Source: Salinimicrobium soli (GTDB lineage Bacteria > Bacteroidota > Bacteroidia > Flavobacteriales > Flavobacteriaceae). Taken from it: a stretch of 64,000 nucleotides of DNA. The DNA lies in contig NZ_JBLUWW010000003.1 in the NCBI RefSeq assembly GCF_048323655.1, positions 310,001-374,000 of the forward strand. Direction: 5' to 3'. The notes beneath the pieces are model-generated. The model was not told where the DNA came from. It saw nothing but the letters and a program-made list of their open reading frames with translations, and searched no databases. Shown here in pieces: positions 16,684 through 25,211 of the stretch. Within the stretch, counting starts at the first letter, position 1; every line of letters starts with the position of its first letter. A program made the position numbers and the translations under genes.

Positions 16684-16810
16684 TTTCAAATGTTTTTCGT
16701 TAGACAACATCCTAAATTCACTTTTTTGAATCAGATATTGAAGGTGTTTAACAGTAAATAAATCAGGCTGTTAATTCTTCGCGAAGAGCATTTGAAGTTC
16801 CGCGGAAAAT

Positions 16811-18175
16811 TTAATGTCTTCCTCTGAAGACTCTTAACTTCCAATAGCCTTGCTTGAAATAAATGAAGGCAACAGCGGCTGCGATTATATTGGAAATTGG
16901 GAAAGCCCACCAGATACCTTCATAGGTAATGGACGTATTATGAGAAAGTAAAAAAGCAACCGGAAACCGAATGATCCAAAGGTTGAGAATGGAGATCAAC
17001 ATAGAGGCTTTTGTGAACCCGGCTCCGTTGAATACCCCGTTCAATACTTGCTGAACTCCAAGAAATCCGAAACTTGGAGCCATGATCTTGATGAACAAAG
17101 AAGCATTTTTAATTACTTCCGGATCATCGGGAATAAAGAAGGTAGTGAGAGGTTCAGCAAAAAAGAACATGAGCAGGCCCAGCCCGGTCAACCCGAAGAA
17201 GCCTACCTGGCTGCTGAGATTTGCGACCTTTTCTGCCCGTTTTATTTTAATTGCCCCAATATTTTGTCCCACCAGAGAAGTAGTAGCGATCGCCAGTCCC
17301 AGTGCAGGAATAACTATAAAGCTCAGAATGCGGGCTCCAATTCCGTAGGCTGCCACCACATCACTCCCAAAACCTGTTACCAGAACTACCATCATGGTCA
17401 TTCCCAAAGCCCTGGTGGATTGTTCCAGGCTGGCAGGAATACCCATATTCACAATACGTTTAAGGGTAGAAAAGTGCGGTCTCATTTGATGAAAATGGAT
17501 CCTGATCCCGCTATTCCCTCTGAAAAGAATGTAAAGGCCAATGGCCGCAGACAATGCCTGCGTCACAATGCTTGCCACGGCAGCGCCTGCCACACCATAG
17601 CCGGGAATAGGACCGTAGCCGTAGATAAAGAGGGGGTCCAAAACCAGGTTTAGAAAAACTGTGAAGAGAATGATATAAACGGGAAGCATTACGTTACCGA
17701 TTCCTCTCATCAGTGATTGAAAGGCAAAGAACATGAACAGGAAAACAAATCCTATTGAGGAAACCCTGAAGTAACTGCTGGAATCCTCCAGCACCTCGGG
17801 CCCAGCACCGATTAGTTTCATAAGTGGACCGGCACTGAAATAACTGATGACCGACAGGAAAATTGAAATGAAAAATATCAGGGAAATAGTCTGCGAGGAA
17901 TTGAAATCTACCTGTTCCTGGTTTTCTGCTCCTTTGTATTGAGAGACCAGAACAGTTCCTGCAAGGGTAAGGCCGGCACCAAGAGACAGAACCAAAAAAA
18001 GTAGCGGAAAACTAATACTTACTGCTGCAACGGCATTTGCTCCCAAACGCCCCAACCAGAACGTATCGATCAACTGGTAAGCAGTTTGTAAAATATTTGC
18101 GGCTATGATAGGAACTGCAAGGCTTACGAGGGAATTAAAGATCCTGCCTTCAGTGTATTTGTTCTTTGGCTTCAT
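16811..18175 (-). CDS. MATE-family multidrug/cation antiporter
   Basis: The 454-residue protein (ATG at 18175) has about twelve membrane helices and the internal duplication of MATE transporters, with the N-terminal ILQTAYQLIDTFWLGRLGANAVAAVS signature (about 27-52). MATE proteins export cationic drugs or metabolites using Na+ or H+ gradients. A TTG nine bases further upstream is inside a TAnnTTTG box (18182-18189), so it is unlikely to be the start. It forms a single-gene unit. Confidence 0.92.
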   Translation of the reverse strand: MKPKNKYTEGRIFNSLVSLAVPIIAANILQTAYQLIDTFWLGRLGANAVAAVSISFPLLFLVLSLGAGLTLAGTVLVSQYKGAENQEQVDFNSSQTISLIFFISIFLSVISYFSAGPLMKLIGAGPEVLEDSSSYFRVSSIGFVFLFMFFAFQSLMRGIGNVMLPVYIILFTVFLNLVLDPLFIYGYGPIPGYGVAGAAVASIVTQALSAAIGLYILFRGNSGIRIHFHQMRPHFSTLKRIVNMGIPASLEQSTRALGMTMMVVLVTGFGSDVVAAYGIGARILSFIVIPALGLAIATTSLVGQNIGAIKIKRAEKVANLSSQVGFFGLTGLGLLMFFFAEPLTTFFIPDDPEVIKNASLFIKIMAPSFGFLGVQQVLNGVFNGAGFTKASMLISILNLWIIRFPVAFLLSHNTSITYEGIWWAFPISNIIAAAVAFIYFKQGYWKLRVFRGRH

Positions 18176-18181
18176 TCCATG

Positions 18182-18189
18182 CAAAAATA
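18182..18189 (-). promoter_or_regulatory. -7 box of the MATE gene
   Basis: Minus-strand TATTTTTG, a TAnnTTTG match only 6 bases ahead of the ATG at 18175, implying a leaderless or very short-leader mRNA if used. Confidence 0.35.
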
Positions 18190-18456
18190 ATGTAGTGCAG
18201 CAGGAAATACTGTGAAAACTATAATAATTACTGATAGTTTGCGGATAGTTACTCTATCAAAAATACTTTCTCCTTATCGACTGTAAGAAAATTCGGAGTG
18301 TTTTCTTGAGCTGTAAGTATTTCAACTCTAGAAAACTCCGTTAATCAGATAACTAAAGCTTTGATTGCTAATGATTTAAAAAATTCGTAAATTTCAGGGT
18401 GAGTCTGCAAGAGATTGCGGTATCCTCACAATTAACTGAGTGTAAAACGTTAAATT

Positions 18457-18600
18457 ATGAGCGCTTTAACTAACATATGGAAAAACTATACTCATGAGTT
18501 CTCCACTGTACAAAAGGTTATTATTGGAATTGTATTAGGCGTGATCTTTCTTACTGCCATTTATGCAATTGTAATGGTGATCCTTGAGTTTACCCAATAA
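18457..18600 (+). CDS. Small membrane protein, 47 aa, unknown function
   Basis: ATG at 18457 opens 47 codons ending at TAA 18598-18600. The first 18 residues are polar (SALTNIWKNYTHEFSTVQ) and residues 20-45 form one long hydrophobic helix (VIIGIVLGVIFLTAIYAIVM). The plan is a single-pass membrane peptide with a short terminal tail. No family is recognised. It lies in a gap of about 600 bases between the MATE gene and the 71-aa gene, with no partner. Confidence 0.5.
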   Translation: MSALTNIWKNYTHEFSTVQKVIIGIVLGVIFLTAIYAIVMVILEFTQ

Positions 18601-18781
18601 CAGGAGAGGAGCATTTTTTTACCTACTTATCATTGAAAAGGTTCCTTTTTTTGGAGCCCTTCTTACCATTTGTTTACCTTCAGAAGAAGACTTCACGCTG
18701 GAGGTACTTCCTTATTTATCAAATTTTTAGTATCTTTAACTACAACCATTTTTTGAAACTTTAGCCAAAAAACCAATAGTT

Positions 18782-18997
18782 ATGGATCCGCGAACCGTTT
18801 ACAGAATGCTGAAACCGCATCTGGACGAAATGAATCCCTCCGAAAAAAAGGAACTCTCCGAACTAATTACTTCCCTTCCTCCCGAAAAAATCACCTGTCA
18901 TCATCGTAAGGTATTTTCGTTGAAAAAGGCAAAAGAAAATCTGAAGGTATTTTGCAGGGTTGAAATGGAAAAAGAAAAAGCACAAAGCCAGGTCTGA
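18782..18997 (+). CDS. Hypothetical protein, 71 aa
   Basis: The 71-residue Lys/Glu-rich protein begins MDPRTVYRMLKPHLDEMNPS and is predicted to be helical and soluble, with two Cys (in ITCHHRK and VFCRVE) that could bind metal together with the CHH residues. The MNPSEKKELSELI stretch resembles generic helical linkers. No family is recognised. The gene is free-standing, with an ATG preceded by an A/T-rich region. Confidence 0.5.
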   Translation: MDPRTVYRMLKPHLDEMNPSEKKELSELITSLPPEKITCHHRKVFSLKKAKENLKVFCRVEMEKEKAQSQV

Positions 18998-19097
18998 TCC
19001 TACATCACTTATTTTCTTGTAAACTTTTGTTAATCGGATTGATAGGAATCTGATGCTTACAATTTTTGCCTTATTTTAAAGAAATCAATGCTTCGAA

Positions 19098-19181
19098 ATG
19101 GGCGAAAAGGTTTTATTGGCGGGAGCTGCAGGAGCATTGGGATTTGAGATCCTTAAATTACTTCATGAGCAAAATGGTTAA
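19098..19181 (+). pseudogene. 27-codon Rossmann-fold fragment, probable remnant of an NAD(P)-binding protein
   Basis: The short frame MGEKVLLAGAAGALGFEILK followed by LLHEQNG reproduces the first beta strand, the GxxGxxG dinucleotide loop and the first helix of an NAD(P)-dependent epimerase/reductase, then stops exactly where the second strand should begin. Nothing resembling the rest of such a domain follows before the next gene 24 bases on. The simplest reading is an internal deletion that left the 5' end of a gene. A genuine mini-peptide is less likely. Confidence 0.5.
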
Positions 19182-19205
19182 CTTGAACCTGAAATACCTG
19201 CCGTG

Positions 19206-20636
19206 ATGTCAAAGTACGATGCAATTATTGTCGGAAGTGGAAGTAACGGAATTTCAGCAGCCATTCGGCTACAGCAAAAAGGTCTCAAAACAGCCATTTT
19301 TGAGCAGGCTTCTTCCCCGGGCGGCGCCACACGAACCCAGGAATTAACGCTACCGGGATTTAAACACGATGTAGGTTCTTCTATTTTGCCTCTGGGGCTT
19401 GCTTCGCCTTTTCTCCGGAATCTTCCGTTAAAAGATCATGGCCTTGAATGGGTCTATCCTGAAATTGCTTATTCTCATCCCTTTATAGATGGAACGGCCT
19501 ATGCCTGTTTCAAAGATCTTTATCAAACAGCTGCTCAACTGGGAGAGGATGAAAAGAACTACTTGAAGATCTTTAAGCCGTTGATGGAAGACTGGGAAAA
19601 ATTGGATCCTGATCTTCTTGCTCCCCTTGGAATTCCACAACACCCTGTTCCTTACCTGAAGTTCGGACTGAAAGCCCTTCCTTCTGCTCACTGGCTGGCT
19701 AACAGGTATTTTGAGGATGAGCGCTCAAAAATGTTCTTTTACGGTTCGGCTGCCCATTCCACTATTCCCTTGACCAACCTGGCTTCAGCATCTTTTGGAT
19801 TGGTGCTTACAGCCACAGCTCATCGTTATAATTGGCCATTTCCAAAAGGGGGAGCGGGAAACTTTACCGGCGCCATGTTAAATTACTACCGTTCTCTGGG
19901 CGGTGAATTGCATCTCAATCATCAGGTAAATGACCTTCGGGACCTTCCCAACGCCTTAGCCTATTTATTTGATCTTACTCCCAGGCAACTTCTTAAGATA
20001 AACGGCTTGAATTTTAATTCCCTGTACAGAAAACGTATGGAGAATTATAAATATGGTGCAGGAGTTTTTAAAATGGACTGGGCCTTGAGCGAGCCGGTGC
20101 CATTTACTAGTGAAAAATGCAGAAGATCAGGAACTGTGCATATAGGTTTTTCGCAAGCTGAATTGGAAAGATCGGAGGATTTGGTTCACAAGGGTTCTGT
20201 TTCTGACAGACCTTATGTGCTGATGGCACAACATTCTCCTTTTGATGCAACCCGGGCTCCCGAGGGGAAACACACAGCCTGGGCATACATACATGTTCCG
20301 AATGGAGATCCGCGGGATCATACCACCATTTTGGAAGATCAAATTGAAAGGGCAGCTCCCGGTTTTAAGGATACCATTTTAGCGAGGTCAACAAAGACTA
20401 CCCATCAATTAGAGGAATTCGATCCTAATTTAGTAGGAGGGGATATTAACGGTGGACTCCAGGACATTACACAATTCTTTACCAGGCCTATTATTAAACT
20501 TTCTCCTTATTCCACCCCAGATCCAAGAATATACATCTGTTCTTCTTCAACTCCGCCAGGTGGAGGAGTGCATGGAATGAGTGGTTTTCACGCCGCAGAA
20601 AAGGTTTTAAAAGATCATTTTAAAGACCTGGTATAA
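19206..20636 (+). CDS. FAD-dependent oxidoreductase of the phytoene-desaturase/amine-oxidase type
   Basis: The 476-residue protein has the N-terminal FAD-binding VGSGSNGISAA (9-19) and GGATRTQE loop, and a C-terminal CSSSTPPGGGVHGMSGFHAA motif that closes the flavin site in phytoene dehydrogenase-like proteins. Members desaturate carotenoids or oxidise other lipophilic substrates; the substrate here is unknown because no carotenoid gene is near. The longer frame opens with GTG three bases upstream, but the ATG at 19206 is preferred. It follows the Rossmann remnant directly and ends at a bidirectional terminator. Confidence 0.85.
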   Translation: MSKYDAIIVGSGSNGISAAIRLQQKGLKTAIFEQASSPGGATRTQELTLPGFKHDVGSSILPLGLASPFLRNLPLKDHGLEWVYPEIAYSHPFIDGTAYACFKDLYQTAAQLGEDEKNYLKIFKPLMEDWEKLDPDLLAPLGIPQHPVPYLKFGLKALPSAHWLANRYFEDERSKMFFYGSAAHSTIPLTNLASASFGLVLTATAHRYNWPFPKGGAGNFTGAMLNYYRSLGGELHLNHQVNDLRDLPNALAYLFDLTPRQLLKINGLNFNSLYRKRMENYKYGAGVFKMDWALSEPVPFTSEKCRRSGTVHIGFSQAELERSEDLVHKGSVSDRPYVLMAQHSPFDATRAPEGKHTAWAYIHVPNGDPRDHTTILEDQIERAAPGFKDTILARSTKTTHQLEEFDPNLVGGDINGGLQDITQFFTRPIIKLSPYSTPDPRIYICSSSTPPGGGVHGMSGFHAAEKVLKDHFKDLV

Positions 20637-20640
20637 AAAA

Positions 20641-20662
20641 AGCCGGACTTTTCGGTCCGGCT
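20641..20662. terminator. Bidirectional terminator between convergent genes
   Basis: The 8-bp stem AGCCGGAC / GTCCGGCT with loop TTTTCG is flanked by an A-run on the left and T residues on the right, so it can serve both the oxidoreductase and the peptidase gene. Confidence 0.85.
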
Positions 20663-20685
20663 TTAAATATTTTCTGTAGTTATTT

Positions 20686-22893
20686 CTACTGATTAGATCC
20701 TTCAGCAGGGACAGGGAATCCCCTGTCTCTCATTAAGGCATCAATAGTTGCATCTCTGCCTCTAAACAGTCTGTAGGCTTCAGCAGGATCCATTGCATTA
20801 CGAGGTGCGAAAAGATATTTCACCAGTTTCCTGGCTACTTCCTTATCATAGAATCCTTCGGGAGCTTCTTTGAAAGCTTCCGAAGCATCTGAGGTTAGCA
20901 CATCAGCCCATAAATACCCATAATATCCTGTGGCATAACCTTCTCCGGAGAAAACGTGGCCAAAATGTGGGGTACGGTGTCTCATAGGAATTTCCTTCGG
21001 CATATTGAGAGATTCAAGAGTTTTCTGCTCAAAATTGCTCATATCGATCTTATCTGGATCGGTAGTATGAAGTTTCATGTCCATTAAAGCGGAAGCCAGA
21101 TATTCGGTCGTTTGGAATCCCTGATTGAAAGTGGATGCTTTTTTGATCTTTTTAACCAGTTCATCCGGCATAGGTTCTCCTGTTTCGTGGTGTACCAAAA
21201 ACTGATCTATTACCTCATCTGTTGACAGCCATCTCTCGAGTAATTGAGATTGGAATTCAGTATAATCTCTTACTCCACTGTTCAGGATCGGGTATTTAAC
21301 TTCCGAAGAGAAGAAGTGCAGTGCGTGCCCAAACTCGTGGAAGAATGTTGTAGCATCATCCCATGAGATGAGTATCGGTTCCCCGGGAGCAGGTTTGATG
21401 AAATTGGAGTTGTTGGAAGCAAGTACGGTTTCTTCCTTATCCATCTCGGCATGACTTCTATATTGAGAAGCCCAGGCGCCGGAACGTTTTCCTTTGCGCG
21501 CGTATGGATCCAGGTACCATAGACCTATATGTTTATCGGTGTCCTTATCGGTCACTTCCCAAACCTTTACATCAGGGTGATATACCGGCACGGTACCTTC
21601 AGGTACAGGAGTGAATTTATAATTGAATAATTCTCCGGCCGTAAAGAAAAGTGCCTGGGTAAGTTTATCTAATTGTAAATACTGCTTGACCACGTCAGAC
21701 TCCAAATCATACTTTTGTTGACGAACTTTTTCAGCATAATAGCGATAATCCCATGGGGCAATAGTGATATCGGCCCCTTCAGCATCAGCCACAGCCTGCA
21801 TATCGGCAACTTCTTCTTCTACTCTTGCCAGTGCAGCCGGCCAAACGGCTTCCATAAATTCCATGGCTCGCTCGGGAGTTTTTGCCATTCGGTTTTGAAG
21901 CCTCCATTCCGCATAATTATCATAACCTAAAAGTTCAACCCGTTCATCTCGCAGCTCAAGGATCTCTTTGATGATCGCTTTGTTATCATATTCGTCATTA
22001 TTGTCGCCACGAGAGTAATAGTTGGACCAGACTTTTTCTCTAAGCTCGCGCTCGTCTGAATAGGTAAGGAATGGATCCATAGAAGAACGTGTATTCAACA
22101 CGGCGTACTCTCCTTCATGACCACGATCTGCAGCTGCCTTGGCAGCGGCTTTTACGTAAGATTCCGGAAGTCCGCTTAATTGATCTTCATTCAAGTATAC
22201 CACGTAATTTTCCTCTTCTGCCAGTACGTTATTGGAGAATTGGGTATAAAGTCTTGATAGCTGCTTATTGATCTCAGCATAACGCTTTTTAGCTTCAGGA
22301 CCGAGATCAGCCCCTTCCATGGCAAATTCCTCGTACAGCAATTGAACTGCACGCTGTTGTTGAGGTGGTAAAGGATCTTTTAAGGAGTTTTCATAAACCG
22401 CTTTGATCCTTTTGAACAGGTTTTCATTCTGTGAGATCTTGGATGAATATTCCGAGATCTGCGGAGCTAATGCCTGCTGAATTTCTCTAAACTCAGGTGA
22501 AGACATATTGCTGCTCCAGATACTGTAGTATGTAAAAGCGCGTTCCAGAGGTTCTCCTGACTTTTCGTAGGCTAAAATGGTATTCTCAAAAGTAGGAGGC
22601 TCCGGATTATTGGCGATCTGCTCGATCTCCTCCAGGTGTAAGGCCATACCTTTTTCCATTGCGGGCCTCAGCTCGACCAGATCCATTTCATCAAATGCCG
22701 GTACACCGCCGTAAGGCCCTGTCCATTCCTTTAAAAGGTCATTTTCCATAACTTCTGTTTGTACTTGTTGTGAGGCCACGGGTGGCGCCGGTGCCGGAGC
22801 AGTGGTTTTCGTTCCCGATCCACACCCGGTTAGGAGCAGCGCAGTTAAGATTCCGCAGCCAATTCCTGTGGTATTGACTAATTTATTTTTCAT
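20686..22893 (-). CDS. M3-family zinc metallopeptidase (peptidyl-dipeptidase Dcp type), lipoprotein
   Basis: The 735-residue protein has a lipoprotein signal with the lipobox ALLLTGC (Cys24), a proline/alanine-rich linker, and the M3 catalytic helix HEFGHALHF (His519, Glu520, His523). The C-terminal PRNAMDPAEAYRLFRGRDAT is typical of Dcp-type enzymes. It should be anchored to the outer or inner membrane facing the periplasm and trim dipeptides from short peptides, a nutritional role. Length agrees with the usual 680-720 plus linker. It is a single gene. Confidence 0.93.
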   Translation of the reverse strand: MKNKLVNTTGIGCGILTALLLTGCGSGTKTTAPAPAPPVASQQVQTEVMENDLLKEWTGPYGGVPAFDEMDLVELRPAMEKGMALHLEEIEQIANNPEPPTFENTILAYEKSGEPLERAFTYYSIWSSNMSSPEFREIQQALAPQISEYSSKISQNENLFKRIKAVYENSLKDPLPPQQQRAVQLLYEEFAMEGADLGPEAKKRYAEINKQLSRLYTQFSNNVLAEEENYVVYLNEDQLSGLPESYVKAAAKAAADRGHEGEYAVLNTRSSMDPFLTYSDERELREKVWSNYYSRGDNNDEYDNKAIIKEILELRDERVELLGYDNYAEWRLQNRMAKTPERAMEFMEAVWPAALARVEEEVADMQAVADAEGADITIAPWDYRYYAEKVRQQKYDLESDVVKQYLQLDKLTQALFFTAGELFNYKFTPVPEGTVPVYHPDVKVWEVTDKDTDKHIGLWYLDPYARKGKRSGAWASQYRSHAEMDKEETVLASNNSNFIKPAPGEPILISWDDATTFFHEFGHALHFFSSEVKYPILNSGVRDYTEFQSQLLERWLSTDEVIDQFLVHHETGEPMPDELVKKIKKASTFNQGFQTTEYLASALMDMKLHTTDPDKIDMSNFEQKTLESLNMPKEIPMRHRTPHFGHVFSGEGYATGYYGYLWADVLTSDASEAFKEAPEGFYDKEVARKLVKYLFAPRNAMDPAEAYRLFRGRDATIDALMRDRGFPVPAEGSNQ

Positions 22894-22957
22894 TTGTAAA
22901 AATTTGTCTCAAGATAAGCATAAATGCAAAATTTAAGAACCGGTTTTTATCCCTTTT

Positions 22958-22989
22958 TTGAGTATCCTGTAATAGAATCACTACTTTTG
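22958..22989 (+). promoter_or_regulatory. Promoter of the TlpA-like gene
   Basis: TTG at 22958-22960, a 21-base spacer and TACTTTTG at 22982-22989 together match the Bacteroidota consensus TTG-N17-23-TAnnTTTG, 17 bases ahead of the ATG at 23007. Confidence 0.6.
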
Positions 22990-23006
22990 TTTTACAATTA
23001 TCGCGT

Positions 23007-23570
23007 ATGGAATTCCTCAAAAAAAACTGGTCGAACATTCTGTTTATCATCTTCATCCTGCTTTTGATCATTCCGCAGACGCGCACTCCAATTCAGGTGC
23101 AGTTAAACAGATTAATCGCCTTCGCCCCTTCGGAAATTTCTGAAGAAAAAAGGGAAGTTCTTACTAATTATGATTGGCTGTTACAGGATCTTGAAGGGGA
23201 GAGACATACATTCAGATCTTCAGAAGGTAAAGTAGCCGTAATCAACCTGTGGGCTACCTGGTGCCCGCCGTGTATTGCTGAAATGCCTTCTTTTGAGAAA
23301 TTATATCAGGAATACGGGAATAAAGCCGATTTCTATTTTGTTTCCTCTGAAGAGACAGGAAAACTGAAAAAGTTCCTGGAAAAGAAAAATCTTGATCTTC
23401 CGGTCTATCAACCTTTAACTGCGGGGCCGCAACAATTACAGTCCAATAGCCTGCCTACCACTTTTGTAATATCCCCTTCAGGCGAAATTGTGGTGAACAA
23501 GACAGGTGCTGCAAATTGGAACGATACTAAATTTAAAGAATTGTTAGATGACCTTGCTAAGGAACAATAA
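23007..23570 (+). CDS. TlpA-like membrane-anchored thioredoxin
   Basis: The 187-residue protein has an uncleaved N-terminal anchor (residues 8-24) and a thioredoxin-like domain with active site WCPPC (Cys86, Cys89) and the cis-Pro loop SLPTTFVIS. The TlpA/ResA group works in the periplasm as a reductase, for example in cytochrome c maturation. It converges with the GH3-family gene, the two stops being one base apart. Confidence 0.9.
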   Translation: MEFLKKNWSNILFIIFILLLIIPQTRTPIQVQLNRLIAFAPSEISEEKREVLTNYDWLLQDLEGERHTFRSSEGKVAVINLWATWCPPCIAEMPSFEKLYQEYGNKADFYFVSSEETGKLKKFLEKKNLDLPVYQPLTAGPQQLQSNSLPTTFVISPSGEIVVNKTGAANWNDTKFKELLDDLAKEQ

Positions 23571-23571
23571 A

Positions 23572-25107
23572 CTAAGCTTCCGTTCTCAGGCTGTTTTCCA
23601 GGTCAAGTAATTCTTCTACAAATTCCCGGCTGTTAGAAAGTCTGGGGATCTTATGCTGGCCGCCTAATTTATTCTTTCGTTTAAGCCATTGGTAAAAAGT
23701 TCCGGAAGGCATCTCTCTTACCACAGGTGCATCTATAGCGATGTCATTTTTACGCTTCGCGGCATAATCATCATTGAGAATTCCCAGTTCGGTATCCAGG
23801 ATCTGTAAGAATTCTTTTCCGTTTTTAGGTGACTCTACAAATTCAATAAGCCATTCATGATACCCTTTCTTTTGTCGAGCATAGAAGTATGGTGCAGCGG
23901 TAAAGTCCCGTAGAACGGCCCCGGTTTTTTTACAGGCTACAGAAAGGGCTTTTTCAGCATGCTCCACAAAAAGGTCTTCCCCAAAAACATTGATACAGTG
24001 TTTGGTTCTTCCGCTTATCACAAAACGGTATGGCCTGGTCTCGGTGAACTTGATGGTATCCCCGATCTTGTAGCGCCACAATCCGGAATTGGTGCTGATG
24101 ACCATAGAATAGTTCTTTCCAACTTCCACTTCGCTCAGGGAAAGAACCGTAGGATTTTCATTGTAGAATTCTTTTTCAGGAATAAATTCATAATAGATCC
24201 CGTAGTTGAGCATTAGCAATAACGACGGATCATTCTTTTTGTCCTGAAGGGCAAAAAATCCTTCGGTGGCATTAAAGATCTCCAGATATCTCAGGCTTTT
24301 GTCCCGGTCCAGGCTTTCAAAAAGGGGACGATAGGGATCAAAGGAAACTGATCCGTGAAAGAATACTTCAAGATTTGGCCAGATCTCCTGTATGTATTCG
24401 ATCTTTTGTTCTTTGATAATATGCTGCAGCAACAGGAGCATCCACATGGGGGAACCTGCAAGACTGGTAACATTTTGCTGAGTAGTGATCTCGGCAATCT
24501 TTTTGATCTTTTCTTCCCAGTTGTTCATCATGGTCACTTCCAGGCCGGGAGTACGTCCAAACTGAGCCCAAAAGGGAAGATTTTTCATGACAATGGCCGA
24601 AATATTCGCGGTATAAAAACCATTTTTGCTGCTGTCAAAATTATTTTCCTGGCTGCCACCAATAGAAAGGTTCTTTCCTGAAAATAACTGCGCATCGGGG
24701 TAGTTATGGATATAGAGCGCCAGCATATCTCGGCCGCCCTGATAATGACACTGCTCCAGACCTTCTGTTGAGACCGGAACTATTTTGCTCTTCGAACCAG
24801 TAGTTCCCGAAGATTTGGCGAACCACTTAATAGGAGTAGGCCACAGCATATTCTGCTCTCCTTTTAAGAGCCTGTTAAAGTAGGGGAGAAGATCCTCGTA
24901 ATCTGCCAGAGGAACCTTTTGCTTGAACTGCTCATAATTACTTATATTCTGGAAATCATGTTCTTTTCCAAAAACAGTATTTTTCGCAGTTTCTAAAAGA
25001 TTATGCAGCACCTGCTGCTGCGTGTCATGAGGATGGTCAACCGAATGTTCTAAATCTTGCATCCGGCTTTTCATTACCAGATTACCTATGGAATCAATTA
25101 TCCCCAT
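23572..25107 (-). CDS. GH3 auxin-responsive-promoter family protein (acyl-adenylase-like)
   Basis: The 511-residue protein matches the bacterial GH3 family: SSGTTGSKSKIVPVS (adenylation P-loop, about residues 95-109), a central YEFIPEKEF and the C-terminal KHCINVFGEDLFVEHAEKAL. In plants GH3 enzymes couple amino acids to acyl-adenylated hormones; bacterial members have no established substrate. The family is common in Bacteroidota. It is a single gene convergent with the TlpA-like gene. Confidence 0.9.
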   Translation of the reverse strand: MGIIDSIGNLVMKSRMQDLEHSVDHPHDTQQQVLHNLLETAKNTVFGKEHDFQNISNYEQFKQKVPLADYEDLLPYFNRLLKGEQNMLWPTPIKWFAKSSGTTGSKSKIVPVSTEGLEQCHYQGGRDMLALYIHNYPDAQLFSGKNLSIGGSQENNFDSSKNGFYTANISAIVMKNLPFWAQFGRTPGLEVTMMNNWEEKIKKIAEITTQQNVTSLAGSPMWMLLLLQHIIKEQKIEYIQEIWPNLEVFFHGSVSFDPYRPLFESLDRDKSLRYLEIFNATEGFFALQDKKNDPSLLLMLNYGIYYEFIPEKEFYNENPTVLSLSEVEVGKNYSMVISTNSGLWRYKIGDTIKFTETRPYRFVISGRTKHCINVFGEDLFVEHAEKALSVACKKTGAVLRDFTAAPYFYARQKKGYHEWLIEFVESPKNGKEFLQILDTELGILNDDYAAKRKNDIAIDAPVVREMPSGTFYQWLKRKNKLGGQHKIPRLSNSREFVEELLDLENSLRTEA

Positions 25108-25211
25108 ACAACGCTGCTTTGCTCTTTAATTTCAAAGGAAATTTCGGCAAGAAAACTTCACTTTTTAAGGCCGAAGATAAGCATTAATCGCATTTATGGA
25201 ACAAGATAGGA

